Below, piece by piece: positions 53,486-61,868 of a stretch of DNA of 64,000 bases (the first letter of the stretch is position 1; every line of letters starts with the position of its first letter). The position numbers and the translations under genes are program-made. The notes beneath the pieces were generated by a model. The model saw only the letters and a list, made by a program, of their open reading frames with translations, was not told the origin of the DNA and searched no databases. The stretch lies in the NCBI GenBank assembly GCA_022361195.1, contig JAKSBJ010000229.1:30379-94378 (forward strand), written 5' to 3'. The stretch comes from Flavobacteriales bacterium (GTDB taxonomy: Bacteria > Bacteroidota > Bacteroidia > Flavobacteriales_D > Crocinitomicaceae).

Positions 53486-55531
53486 ATGAAATTTTTGAGA
53501 CCTTTATCTCTCTTTGCCCTTTCAGGGCTTCTATTCACCAGCTGCGGAGGAAGTGGCGAAGGTGAAGGCGGAGACAGTGATTCTACCCAAACTGCACAAT
53601 TTGAAAGACAAAAAAATGATGGAAATGTCTTTGCCGATTTGCAGGTATTACAATACGACGTGACTGGTTTTGATCAACTAAGTTTAGATCAGAAAAAATT
53701 GGTTTACTATTTATATGAAGCCGGACTTTCGGGACGTGATATTATCTGGGACCAAAATTATCGTCACAACCTTGAAATTCGAAATGCTTTAGAGAACATC
53801 TATGCTAATTACGAAGGTGACAAAGACTCAGATGATTGGAATAACTTTGAAGTTTATTTAAAGCGAATTTGGTTCTCAAACGGAATTCACCACCACTATT
53901 CAATGGACAAATTCATGCCTCAGTTTTCGCGTGAGTACTTTGACGGATTGTTAGAGGAAACCGGAACTACTTTGGATGCAGGAATTGTAGATATTCTTTT
54001 TGATCCCGAGGCTGATAACAAACGTGTTAGCTTAGATGCTTCACAAGATTTGATTTTAGGATCGGCAACTAACTTTTACGGAGAAGACATTACAGAAGCT
54101 GATGTAGATAATTTTTATGCATCAAAAATGGAAGCTGCCGGAGATCATCCGGTTGAATTTGGACTGAACTCTCAATTGGTTAAAAATGAAAATGGCGAAG
54201 TAGTAGAAAATGTTTGGAAAGTAGGCGGAATGTACGGTGACGCTCTTTCTGAAGTTGTTGGATGGTTGAAAAAAGCACAAGGGGTTGCCGAAAACAAAGC
54301 TCAAGGAGATGCCCTGGGATTGTTAGTTGAATATTACGAAACCGGAGATCTTGAAAAATGGTCGGCATATAACATTGCATGGTCACAGGCTACAGATGGA
54401 GACATTGATTACATCCAGGGATTTGTTGAAGTATATGGAGACCCTAAAGGAATGCGAGGATCTTATGAGTCTATTGTTCAAATCAAAGATTTTGAAGCAT
54501 CGGCCCGAATGAAAGTATTGGCAGACAATGCTCAATGGTTTGAGGATAACTCATCCATTATGGAAGAGCATAAAAAAGCCAACGTTGTTGGAGTATCTTA
54601 CAAAGTGGTGAATGTAGCAGGAGAGTCTGGAGACGCTTCGCCATCAACTCCAATTGGTGTTAACCTTCCAAACTCAAACTGGATTAGAGCTGAGCACGGA
54701 TCAAAGTCTGTAAGTTTAGGAAACATCGTTCAAGCTTATAACAATGCTGGAGGTGAAGGACTATTAAATGAGTTTGCTCACGATCAGGAAGAAATTGACC
54801 GATCAATCAAACACGGAAAATTAGCTTCTAAATTACATACTGCAATGCACGAGGTAATTGGTCACGCTTCAGGTAAAATTAATCCGGGAGTAGGTACACC
54901 AAAAGAGACTTTGAAAAACTATTCTTCTACTTTAGAAGAAGCAAGAGCTGACCTTGTTGCTCTTTATTTCCTTTTAGATAACAAATTGGTTGACTTAGGT
55001 TTAATGGAATCGTTAGAAGTTGGTAAAGCCGAGTATGATGGTTATATCCGAAACGGAATGATGGTTCAAATGAGACGTTTAGAACCAGGAGCTGATATTG
55101 AAGAAGCTCACATGAGAAACCGTCAGTTAGTGGCTAGCTGGGTGTTTGAAAAAGGAGCAGATGATAACGTAATTGAGCGAATTGAAAAGGATGGGAAATC
55201 ATACTTTGAAATTCACGATTATGAAAAACTTAGAGTTCTTTTTGGAGATTTATTGAAAGAAATTCAACGAATCAAATCAGAAGGAGATTATGAAGCTGGA
55301 AAGAATTTAGTTGAAAACTACGGAGTAAAAGTAGACACAGATTTACACCAGCAGGTGTTGGATAGAAGTGAAGCATTGGATATTCCTCCGTACAACGGAT
55401 TTGTAAATCCAATTCTTACTCCTGTAATGGATGCTGATGGAAACATTACCGATATTGAAATTACACAACCGGCTAGTTTTGAAGAGCAAATGTTGACTTA
55501 CTCAAAACAGTACGGATTCTTGTCGAAGTAA
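53486..55531 (+). CDS. Dipeptidyl peptidase III (M49), predicted lipoprotein
   Basis: A 681-residue zinc peptidase of family M49 that releases dipeptides from N-termini. The zinc motif HEVIGH (His455, Glu456, His460) is the M49-specific HExxGH, and the second half EEARAD (from Glu484) is also present. Unlike cytosolic eukaryotic DPP III, this one has an export signal with lipobox TSCG and a Gly/Glu/Asp-rich tether (GGSGEGEGGDSDST), so it is a lipoprotein, possibly surface-exposed. A role in peptide scavenging is inferred. It has an own 5' leader after 53405; see the rejected hairpin. Confidence 0.93.
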   Translation: MKFLRPLSLFALSGLLFTSCGGSGEGEGGDSDSTQTAQFERQKNDGNVFADLQVLQYDVTGFDQLSLDQKKLVYYLYEAGLSGRDIIWDQNYRHNLEIRNALENIYANYEGDKDSDDWNNFEVYLKRIWFSNGIHHHYSMDKFMPQFSREYFDGLLEETGTTLDAGIVDILFDPEADNKRVSLDASQDLILGSATNFYGEDITEADVDNFYASKMEAAGDHPVEFGLNSQLVKNENGEVVENVWKVGGMYGDALSEVVGWLKKAQGVAENKAQGDALGLLVEYYETGDLEKWSAYNIAWSQATDGDIDYIQGFVEVYGDPKGMRGSYESIVQIKDFEASARMKVLADNAQWFEDNSSIMEEHKKANVVGVSYKVVNVAGESGDASPSTPIGVNLPNSNWIRAEHGSKSVSLGNIVQAYNNAGGEGLLNEFAHDQEEIDRSIKHGKLASKLHTAMHEVIGHASGKINPGVGTPKETLKNYSSTLEEARADLVALYFLLDNKLVDLGLMESLEVGKAEYDGYIRNGMMVQMRRLEPGADIEEAHMRNRQLVASWVFEKGADDNVIERIEKDGKSYFEIHDYEKLRVLFGDLLKEIQRIKSEGDYEAGKNLVENYGVKVDTDLHQQVLDRSEALDIPPYNGFVNPILTPVMDADGNITDIEITQPASFEEQMLTYSKQYGFLSK

Positions 55532-55556
55532 TCGACAAAACATAAAAACCTTTTAA

Positions 55557-56018
55557 ATGAAGCTACTGAACGTCTTTGGAATCATTGCGTCAGTAGCTTT
55601 ATTTTTTTTCGCCGCCTACTTCATTCTTGAAACGGCTTATGCCAGAGTTTGGGCTTCTGAAATCCCAGAAGATAACTATGCTGAAAAAGTAACACTTACA
55701 GCTGCCACCTATTCTCTGTTTTTCACCCTATTCTTCCTAATAAATAATATTCTCAACCGAATTCTAATTAAAACAACTACAACCAAGGTTATTTCCTATT
55801 TTGGTATTTCATTTAGTGTAATCCTGCTTCCAATTAACATTTACGTTTTGATGGAACCCACCAAAGTGAGTTATGATGAATCAGGACTGTTTTGGTTAGC
55901 CTTTTCAGTAATCATGTTTCCCTTTAGCATTGTTTATCTCGTTCAGGTTAACAGATACGGCATATTACCTAAATCAAACCCTGAAATATTAGATGACTTT
56001 AACGATAGTGTATCATGA
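55557..56018 (+). CDS. Four-helix membrane protein of unknown function
   Basis: A 153-residue inner-membrane protein with about four helices (near residues 5-27, 50-66, 76-98, 112-130), for example VFGIIASVALFFFAAYFIL and LFWLAFSVIMFPFSIVYLV. It starts 26 bases after the DPP III gene, and its stop overlaps the next start (ATGA at 56015-56018). No family was recognised; no charged catalytic residues are conspicuous in the helices. The overlap with a zinc-ribbon protein suggests a shared role. Confidence 0.72.
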   Translation: MKLLNVFGIIASVALFFFAAYFILETAYARVWASEIPEDNYAEKVTLTAATYSLFFTLFFLINNILNRILIKTTTTKVISYFGISFSVILLPINIYVLMEPTKVSYDESGLFWLAFSVIMFPFSIVYLVQVNRYGILPKSNPEILDDFNDSVS

Positions 56019-56350
56019 TTGTAATTGGAACTGAAGAATACGACCTGACCAACTTTAATCAAGATTTGTGTCAATGTCCCAATTGTGGGAAACGTGGTGT
56101 TTTTGTAAGAAAATATGCCAATTCTTTTCAAATCAACTCTCACCCCATTTATTCAAAAGGAGTTGGATATTCTACGATTTGTCGAAAGTGTAATTCTGCC
56201 TTTCAAAAAGGAGATGATCGTTTTGTGGATGCCTACATCGATCAGGAAATGGCTGCACTCAAAAAGCCATTTTGGTTGAATATAGGAGTACTCTTATTTC
56301 CTCTGGGAATTTTAGGTTTTATTGCATTTATCACCATTTTAAGTAAGTAA
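56015..56350 (+). CDS. Zinc-ribbon protein with C-terminal membrane anchor
   Basis: A 111-residue protein, starting at ATG 56015, with a zinc-ribbon-like pair of knuckles: CQCPNCGKRG near the start and ICRKCNSAF at residues about 54-62. The C-terminus is a single hydrophobic helix (NIGVLLFPLGILGFIAFITIL), so the ribbon probably faces the cytoplasm. Domain swaps between zinc ribbon and membrane anchor occur in many small proteins of unknown role. It is the middle gene of three, linked by a four-base overlap before and a two-base gap after. Confidence 0.75.
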   Translation: MIVIGTEEYDLTNFNQDLCQCPNCGKRGVFVRKYANSFQINSHPIYSKGVGYSTICRKCNSAFQKGDDRFVDAYIDQEMAALKKPFWLNIGVLLFPLGILGFIAFITILSK

Positions 56351-56352
56351 AG

Positions 56353-56838
56353 ATGAATCTGTACAAAGAATACCGCATAAAACTTGACATTCCGGTAGAA
56401 GATGCCCAACTGGTACTGAGAAAAATCACGGATTCGAAAACCAGAGTCATCCGTACCAATTACGACAGTATCCCCTTTACAGGAAAGGTCACAAAGGATA
56501 AGTTTTTAGTCAAACCCAACGTTGTACGTAATGTTATTCACTTAAAAGGCATTGTTGAGTATGACAATCCAACTTCATCTGTTTTGGTAATAAAAGGTGG
56601 ATTTCGTATTGCGCGATTAATTGGGAATGTTTTTATTCTTTCCATCCTCAGTATGATTTTTGCTTTTATACTGACCATGTTTTTTCAAGATGAGGGAATA
56701 GTTGCTATTTTACCGTTATTCACAGCTATTTTCTTATTGGTAAACGGAATCTTTTTCACCTTCCAGCTTCCCGCCAACCTGTATCGTTCATCGGTTTATG
56801 CCATTATGCGAAAAATGGACAACCACGATGTCATTTAA
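56353..56838 (+). CDS. Membrane protein of unknown function with N-terminal soluble domain
   Basis: A 161-residue protein. Residues 1-75 are soluble and charged (YKEYRIKLDIPVEDAQLVLRKITD, GKVTKDKFLVKPNVVRNVIHLKG), followed by two helices (IGNVFILSILSMIFAFILTMFF and IVAILPLFTAIFLLVNGIFFTF). The soluble part may be a beta-rich domain facing the cytoplasm. It starts two bases after the zinc-ribbon gene and ends just before the convergent P450 gene. No family was recognised. Confidence 0.72.
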   Translation: MNLYKEYRIKLDIPVEDAQLVLRKITDSKTRVIRTNYDSIPFTGKVTKDKFLVKPNVVRNVIHLKGIVEYDNPTSSVLVIKGGFRIARLIGNVFILSILSMIFAFILTMFFQDEGIVAILPLFTAIFLLVNGIFFTFQLPANLYRSSVYAIMRKMDNHDVI

Positions 56839-56850
56839 TGGTTGAAGTAA

Positions 56851-58152
56851 CTACACTTTCTGGCAGTTCAGTTTAAAATCAAATTTAGGAGATAAGGTCA
56901 TTGGTGTTTTGAGTTGCAGCTCAAAACCTTCCTCTAATTCCAACTGATAATTTTTAAAGAGATAGTAGAAAATAATCTTCATTTCTATAAGACTGAAATA
57001 TTTTCCAATACAAATTCTGGCCCCGGTTCCAAACGGGAGGTAATAATGTTCGTTGACCTTATCTTCAAAGCGTTCGGGAATAAACTTTTCAGGTGATTCC
57101 CAAATCTTTTCATCATGATGTAAATGGTAAATCGGTAAAAAGAGTGTACATCCTTTTTTCATTTTAAGTCCATTCACCTCAACGTCTTTTGCTACTTCAC
57201 GACTTAATCCCCAGCCAGGAGGATACATTCTCATACTCTCATTTAATACCTGCTCAACGTATTTTAACTGTCCCAAATTTTGGTACGTTAATGCATCAAC
57301 AGTATCAATTTCGGCTTTCATTTTTTGAAGAATTTCGGGGTTCTTCATTAACTCATGAATCGCAAAAGTTAATACACTTGCTGTGGTTTCCTGCCCTGCA
57401 ATATAGAGTGTTACCAATTCATCTTTTAACTGCTTTTCGGAAAAATACGTCTGACCATCCTCTGTTTTAATGTCCATTAAATAAGACAAAAAATCATCTT
57501 TAGAAACTTCCTTTTTTCGTTGTGCAATAATGTTGAGGATGAAATCATCCAGGCGTCTTAAATTGGCCTTAAAAGTTCTGTTACGCTTAGTAGGAAAACC
57601 AGATGGCAATGCAAAAGGCGTTTTCATCCTGTAATTGGCATACCCTACCAAATTGTCAATCAAATCAGACAAATTAGTGGTATTTTGAAGCTCAGAAAAG
57701 AGAGAATACAAAACAACCTTAGCGGCTAAATTCCGCATATAGTCCAAACAATAAAATTCTTTTTTGTCTTTTAAGCTTTCTAAATCTTCGACCACTTTAG
57801 TATGGATAGAATCAAATAAGCCTTCAATTCCTTTAGGAGAAAAAACGGGCTGCATTTTTCGTCGATTTCCTTTCCACTCCTCCCCTTCTGCAGTTAAAAG
57901 GCCATTCCCCAAAATCATGGCGAGATAGTCGTATGCAAAACTCTTTTTGAAGTTCTCCTGATCCTTTAAAACCTGGGAAGTTATGTCGGCGTCAAAAATG
58001 AAAAGAAAGTCTTTAAAGACAATATTTGAAGAAACTGCCTGGGGGTTAATCCCTTTGAGTTTTCGGGTAAACCCAATTGCATTTTGAGCAAACTCTTTCG
58101 TTGCTGAAAGCGGTAACTTACCTTTATATGTGGTTGGATTTATAGGTTCCAT
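56851..58152 (-). CDS. Cytochrome P450
   Basis: A 433-residue haem-thiolate monooxygenase without membrane anchor. The haem-binding loop is FGTGARICIGK with Cys381, the I-helix motif is AGQETTAS, and the ERR-type ExxR is in LNESMRMYPPGW. Family placement cannot be made by eye. It would use a ferredoxin or flavodoxin partner encoded elsewhere. It is the last gene of the minus-strand run that begins at 61674, 8 bases after mltG, and could add a hydroxylation step to lipid or secondary metabolism. The substrate is unknown. Confidence 0.92.
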   Translation of the reverse strand: MEPINPTTYKGKLPLSATKEFAQNAIGFTRKLKGINPQAVSSNIVFKDFLFIFDADITSQVLKDQENFKKSFAYDYLAMILGNGLLTAEGEEWKGNRRKMQPVFSPKGIEGLFDSIHTKVVEDLESLKDKKEFYCLDYMRNLAAKVVLYSLFSELQNTTNLSDLIDNLVGYANYRMKTPFALPSGFPTKRNRTFKANLRRLDDFILNIIAQRKKEVSKDDFLSYLMDIKTEDGQTYFSEKQLKDELVTLYIAGQETTASVLTFAIHELMKNPEILQKMKAEIDTVDALTYQNLGQLKYVEQVLNESMRMYPPGWGLSREVAKDVEVNGLKMKKGCTLFLPIYHLHHDEKIWESPEKFIPERFEDKVNEHYYLPFGTGARICIGKYFSLIEMKIIFYYLFKNYQLELEEGFELQLKTPMTLSPKFDFKLNCQKV

Positions 58153-58160
58153 TCCTTCCT

Positions 58161-59198
58161 CTAATAACCTCTCGAGTCCATGTATTTCCAGAACTTTCGA
58201 GCATTAGCCAAATGCTGACTGTAAGTTTCTGCAAAATTGTGCAATCCTGAATCATCCGGACGAGCACACATAAAAATGTAATTGTGATCTTCTGCATTTA
58301 AAACCGCTCTAAGAGCTTTTTTAGATGGCATTCTGATTGGTCCAGGAGGTAATCCAGCATAGAGATAAGTATTGTATGGGCAGTCTTTTTTAAGATGCTC
58401 AGTTAAAATTCGTTGAACACCTTCCAATTCATCTCCCCAGCAATATTTAGCGGTTGGATCAGATTCGAGTTTCATTCCTCGTCGTACTCTATTTAAATAC
58501 AATCCTGCAATCGTTTCCCATTCGGTAGAATGAATTCCTTGTTCCGCTTCAAGAATTGAGGCTAAAGTCGCCACCTCGGACTGTTCAAGCCCCGAAGCTT
58601 TCAATTTTGCATCTTCCTCTTTCCAAAAAGCTTTGTATTGATCGGCCATGAACTGAATAAACTCTTCAGCTGTCATATCCCACTCCCCCACTTCATAAGT
58701 GTCTGGCAAAAACATTGAGATGAAGGTAGCATCTCTAAAACCATACTTTTCTATCGTTTCAGGATGTTTTGCTATTCCAACAATCTCCGCCGAATCAGCC
58801 TCAATAGAAGGAGCCACTTTTCCGGCCATATCTTCAATGGTTTTACAATTATTAAAGGTGATGCGCACATCCTTAATTTCTTGATTCCCATTTTTCAAAG
58901 CATAAATGAGGTTTTTCGACTTCATTCCGCCAACGATATTGTATTTACCAGGTTCTACCTTTTCTTCAGTAAAATCCAGCTCCTCAGCAAAAGCTAAAAA
59001 AGGCTCTTTTTCAATAATTCCTTCCGCTTCCATCACTCCTGCCACATCATCCAACGAACTACCACTGTTAATGTAAATGAGTTTATCCTCTCCATTATAA
59101 TCAATTACCGAAAAATGAAGGTCATACATGGGTTTTCCAACAATATATCCAACAGCTAAGAGCGCCACCAATACACCTACAATTACAATTTTTTTCAT
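58161..59198 (-). CDS. mltG: Endolytic murein transglycosylase (MltG/YceG)
   Basis: A 345-residue membrane-anchored enzyme that cleaves nascent glycan strands and sets their length. One N-terminal helix (IVIVGVLVALLAVGYIVG) is followed by a LysM-like segment and the YceG catalytic domain. The catalytic Glu217 lies in ATLASILEAEQG, and the conserved NRVRRGMKLESDPTAKYCWG, then TYLYAGLPPGPIRMPS, completes the motif. It lies one base downstream of the GNAT gene on the same strand, within the dapF operon, matching a role in cell-wall synthesis. Confidence 0.95.
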   Translation of the reverse strand: MKKIVIVGVLVALLAVGYIVGKPMYDLHFSVIDYNGEDKLIYINSGSSLDDVAGVMEAEGIIEKEPFLAFAEELDFTEEKVEPGKYNIVGGMKSKNLIYALKNGNQEIKDVRITFNNCKTIEDMAGKVAPSIEADSAEIVGIAKHPETIEKYGFRDATFISMFLPDTYEVGEWDMTAEEFIQFMADQYKAFWKEEDAKLKASGLEQSEVATLASILEAEQGIHSTEWETIAGLYLNRVRRGMKLESDPTAKYCWGDELEGVQRILTEHLKKDCPYNTYLYAGLPPGPIRMPSKKALRAVLNAEDHNYIFMCARPDDSGLHNFAETYSQHLANARKFWKYMDSRGY

Positions 59199-59199
59199 T

Positions 59200-59721
59200 C
59201 TAATGTGCTACTAATTCCTTTTGAAACATTAATTCGTCAAGCCATTTACCACTGTGGTTAAACCAATTTTTTTTATGGCCTATTTTTACAAAACCTGCTT
59301 GTTCAAAGAGCCGAATACTATCCTGATTATCTTCTAGAATATTACAATAGAGATTCCTTATTCCTATTTGGTCTAAGGCATAAACTTCTACCAATTCAAG
59401 CGCTTCTGAAGCATAGCCGTTTTGACGTTCGTTTTTATCAATCAAAATTCCGATTCCCATACGCTGATGTCGGGGATCAAAATCAAAGAGGTCAATAGCT
59501 CCAACAGACTTTTTAGTATCTGTACTGCAAATCATAAACCGGATTTGTTTTACAGCATAAATGTCTTGAGCAGAGTTGACATATTGTTGAATAAGTTCTC
59601 TGGAAAATGGTACAATGGTATTACTCACCTTCCAGTTTTCGGGATCATTTTCCCAATACAGTAACTGATCCGCATCTTGAGGTTCAAGCGTTCTGAGATA
59701 TACTTTTTTTCCGATCAGCAT
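59200..59721 (-). CDS. GNAT-family N-acetyltransferase (RimJ/RimL-like)
   Basis: A 173-residue acetyltransferase. Start MLIGKKVYLRTLEPQDADQLLYWENDP is typical of RimJ/RimL-type acyltransferases, and the acetyl-CoA pyrophosphate loop is seen as RMGIGILIDKNERQNGYASEAL. Motif B follows (IRNLYCNILEDNQDSIRLFEQAGF). It acetylates an amine on an unknown substrate; ribosomal proteins, small metabolites and cell-wall intermediates are options. It overlaps the unknown gene at 59684 by 38 bases. Confidence 0.86.
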   Translation of the reverse strand: MLIGKKVYLRTLEPQDADQLLYWENDPENWKVSNTIVPFSRELIQQYVNSAQDIYAVKQIRFMICSTDTKKSVGAIDLFDFDPRHQRMGIGILIDKNERQNGYASEALELVEVYALDQIGIRNLYCNILEDNQDSIRLFEQAGFVKIGHKKNWFNHSGKWLDELMFQKELVAH

Positions 59722-60217
59722 TTTTCTCTTTGAGGTTTTGAATGTACGAATATATCGCCTCTTTTGAGTAGGTATTCATCTTAAAATCTCCTAATTCATC
59801 CAGTTGGTTCTGTAAATTAAGATGAAAGACATTCTCAACTAAATTCGCCGAATACAATTCGGGAACCAATTCAAAAACAAACTCAGCCTCACTAAATGGG
59901 AGTAAAAAATCTCTTACGGGATGTAAACAAGTAACAGAATAGGTGTTTACGCTATCATAAGCGTTAAAAGCATCTTCCAAATCTCCCTGCCAGGAGTTTT
60001 TAAGCTCGATAAAGAGCATTTTTTTTCCTGCTCGTTTTAAAAAGTCAAAATAGGTAGTAAAATCCCCACCCAAAATAGACTCTTTATACGTGAGTGAAAA
60101 ATATCTTCCCTTATGAACTAAGATTAGATGCGGAATTTGCTCTGGCGAAATTAAAACGAGATAACTTTTGTCGGCTTCAATTTCATTAAGAGGTTTAACA
60201 GAAAACAACTTACTCAT
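59684..60217 (-). CDS. Cytoplasmic protein of unknown function in the dapF operon
   Basis: A 177-residue protein from the ATG at 60217 (MSKLFSVKPLNEIEADKSYLVLIS); upstream in-frame residues are unlikely because they overlap dapF more deeply. No signal peptide or membrane segment. Alternating strands (SYLVLISPEQIPHLILVHKGRYFSLTYK) and helices (GGDFTTYFDFLKRAGKKMLFIEL, AIYSYIQNLKEKNADRKKS) suggest an alpha/beta fold. It overlaps dapF by eight bases and the GNAT gene by 38, so it is locked into this transcript. Function unknown. Confidence 0.75.
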   Translation of the reverse strand: MSKLFSVKPLNEIEADKSYLVLISPEQIPHLILVHKGRYFSLTYKESILGGDFTTYFDFLKRAGKKMLFIELKNSWQGDLEDAFNAYDSVNTYSVTCLHPVRDFLLPFSEAEFVFELVPELYSANLVENVFHLNLQNQLDELGDFKMNTYSKEAIYSYIQNLKEKNADRKKSISQNA

Positions 60218-60983
60218 TAATGACGCCTTTAAATACATACTCCGCTGGACCTTCTAACCAAACATTTGAAAAACCTTCGTCCTGTTTTGAAAAGTGAATG
60301 GTTAAATGACCTCCTTTGACCTCAACCTCAACCGGGCCTTCATTTAAATGGGTTTTAAAACCAAAACTTAAACCACAAGCTGTAGCTCCCGTTCCGCAAG
60401 CAAAAGTTTCATCTTCTACTCCTCTTTCATAAGTGCGGACCCGAATATTATAAGCATCTACAACCTCAATCAGGTTTACATTAGTTCCTTCTTCTTTGTA
60501 TTGGTCAGAATAGCGAATTGCTTTTCCGTAGTCAACAATATCTCTCAATTCTTCCCCTTCCTCATACGAAATGTAATGAGGTGATCCGGTATCTATAAAA
60601 TGATCTTCATTTATTTGATCAACCGAAGCTACATCTCCCATTTTCACCTTTACTCCTTTATTGGTAAAATGAGCTTCATGTTCTCCATCGATAGCCTCAA
60701 ACCGGGCACCTTTTTCAATTATCCCCAATCTACCAGCAAAAGCCATTGCACAACGCGAACCATTTCCACAAAAGCTTTGACTTCCATCAGGATTATAAAA
60801 ATCCATCACAAAATCTAAATCAGCGTGCTCCTCAATAAAAATTAATCCATCTGAACCAATTCCAAATTTGCGATCACACCATTTTTGGGCAAAAGCCACT
60901 TTATCTCCCTCAAAAACTCTCAAACGATTATCAATCATGATAAAATCATTCCCAGCTCCCTGGTATTTATAAAAATCAATCAT
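60210..60983 (-). CDS. dapF: Diaminopimelate epimerase
   Basis: Interconverts LL- and meso-diaminopimelate, needed for lysine and for peptidoglycan. The two catalytic cysteines are Cys72 (SFCGNGSRC) and Cys196 (FACGTGATACG). At 257 residues it is near the family length of about 275. Start at ATG 60983 (MIDFYKYQGAGNDFIMID). It overlaps the upstream membrane-protein gene by eight bases and the downstream unknown gene by eight bases. Linkage with mltG in the same run makes it a cell-wall precursor and remodelling operon. Confidence 0.97.
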   Translation of the reverse strand: MIDFYKYQGAGNDFIMIDNRLRVFEGDKVAFAQKWCDRKFGIGSDGLIFIEEHADLDFVMDFYNPDGSQSFCGNGSRCAMAFAGRLGIIEKGARFEAIDGEHEAHFTNKGVKVKMGDVASVDQINEDHFIDTGSPHYISYEEGEELRDIVDYGKAIRYSDQYKEEGTNVNLIEVVDAYNIRVRTYERGVEDETFACGTGATACGLSFGFKTHLNEGPVEVEVKGGHLTIHFSKQDEGFSNVWLEGPAEYVFKGVINE

Positions 60984-61674
60984 TAAATACTTCTTCTCTA
61001 CTTATTTCAACATAATTTAAAAACTCCTGACTCTCTTTCATAACATATAAAACTTCTTCGGCCAGTAAATAATAGTTTTCGTCTTTTTTATAAAGTGTAT
61101 AATTCAACTGTGGAGACATACCATAGAGTACCAACTTCTTTTTTGATAGTTTATATCCTGAAAAATTGAGTGGAGATTCCCAAAACTCAACGGACATTTC
61201 ATGCACTAATTGATCTTCTATTCCCAATAGTTCCTTAATGGTTGTATCCTTATCCTCTTCTTTACTTAAATGAATGAGAGGCAATTTAATTTGTTCAATC
61301 AGTCGCTCTCTTTTAATTCTTATTTCATCTTCATCCTTAAGTAAGGTATCCTCAAACGCAATTTCTCCCAAACTATCCTCTACAACCAAAGAGGTATCTG
61401 CAAGGTTTTCGGATAAAATAATAGTATCGGGGGCAAGTCGAATTTCAACTCTTTCTTCTTGCACTATGGTATCACGAATGTACTCGGTAATAAACTCAGT
61501 AGGCGCAGTTTCCGAAGGTAATTCTTCCGTGTCGGAACCAGAGACAGATTGACCAATAAAGAAGCCAATCAAAATTCCGCATAACAATAACCCTATGCCA
61601 ATTATATACTTCAACTTTAAGTTTGCTTCAAAACCTGGCTTCAAAGGTATGTAATTTGAAGAAAGAGAAATCAA
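60976..61674 (-). CDS. Single-pass membrane protein of unknown function, acidic periplasmic domain
   Basis: A 232-residue protein with one transmembrane helix (YIIGIGLLLCGILIGFFIGQS, residues about 24-44) and a short cytoplasmic head, so an inner-membrane anchor or uncleaved signal. The following ~90 residues are acidic and low-complexity (EELPSETAPTEFITEYIRDTIVQEERVEIRL, DTLLKDEDEIRIKRERLIE). The C-terminal ~90 residues (LSKEEDKDTTIKELLGIEDQLVHEMSVEFWESPLNFSGYKL) look folded. First gene of the operon that contains dapF and mltG; a cell-wall role is inferred. Confidence 0.75.
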   Translation of the reverse strand: MISLSSNYIPLKPGFEANLKLKYIIGIGLLLCGILIGFFIGQSVSGSDTEELPSETAPTEFITEYIRDTIVQEERVEIRLAPDTIILSENLADTSLVVEDSLGEIAFEDTLLKDEDEIRIKRERLIEQIKLPLIHLSKEEDKDTTIKELLGIEDQLVHEMSVEFWESPLNFSGYKLSKKKLVLYGMSPQLNYTLYKKDENYYLLAEEVLYVMKESQEFLNYVEISREEVFND

Positions 61675-61803
61675 AAACGGCCAGTGATTATCATTAACAA
61701 TTTGATAAACAACATTTTTTTGCTTTTTCGTTCAACTTAAACTGCCGATAATCGAAGTATACTGATAACCAATCGAAAAAAACACTCTTTAAAATTCTAT
61801 GAG

Positions 61804-61835
61804 TTTGGTGGATTAAAAGAAAATCTCTAATTTTA
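61804..61835 (+). promoter_or_regulatory. Candidate promoter for the gene at 61869
   Basis: TTTG (61804-61807), a 20-base spacer and TAATTTTA (61828-61835), one base off TAnnTTTG. Transcription would start near 61842, about 27 bases before the ATG. Confidence 0.35.
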
Positions 61836-61868
61836 ATTGAATAATAACCCTGTGTTAAACCACTGTTA

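Noticed and set aside
57189..57470. 93-residue + strand frame
   Set aside because: Antisense to the cytochrome P450, whose motifs are intact.
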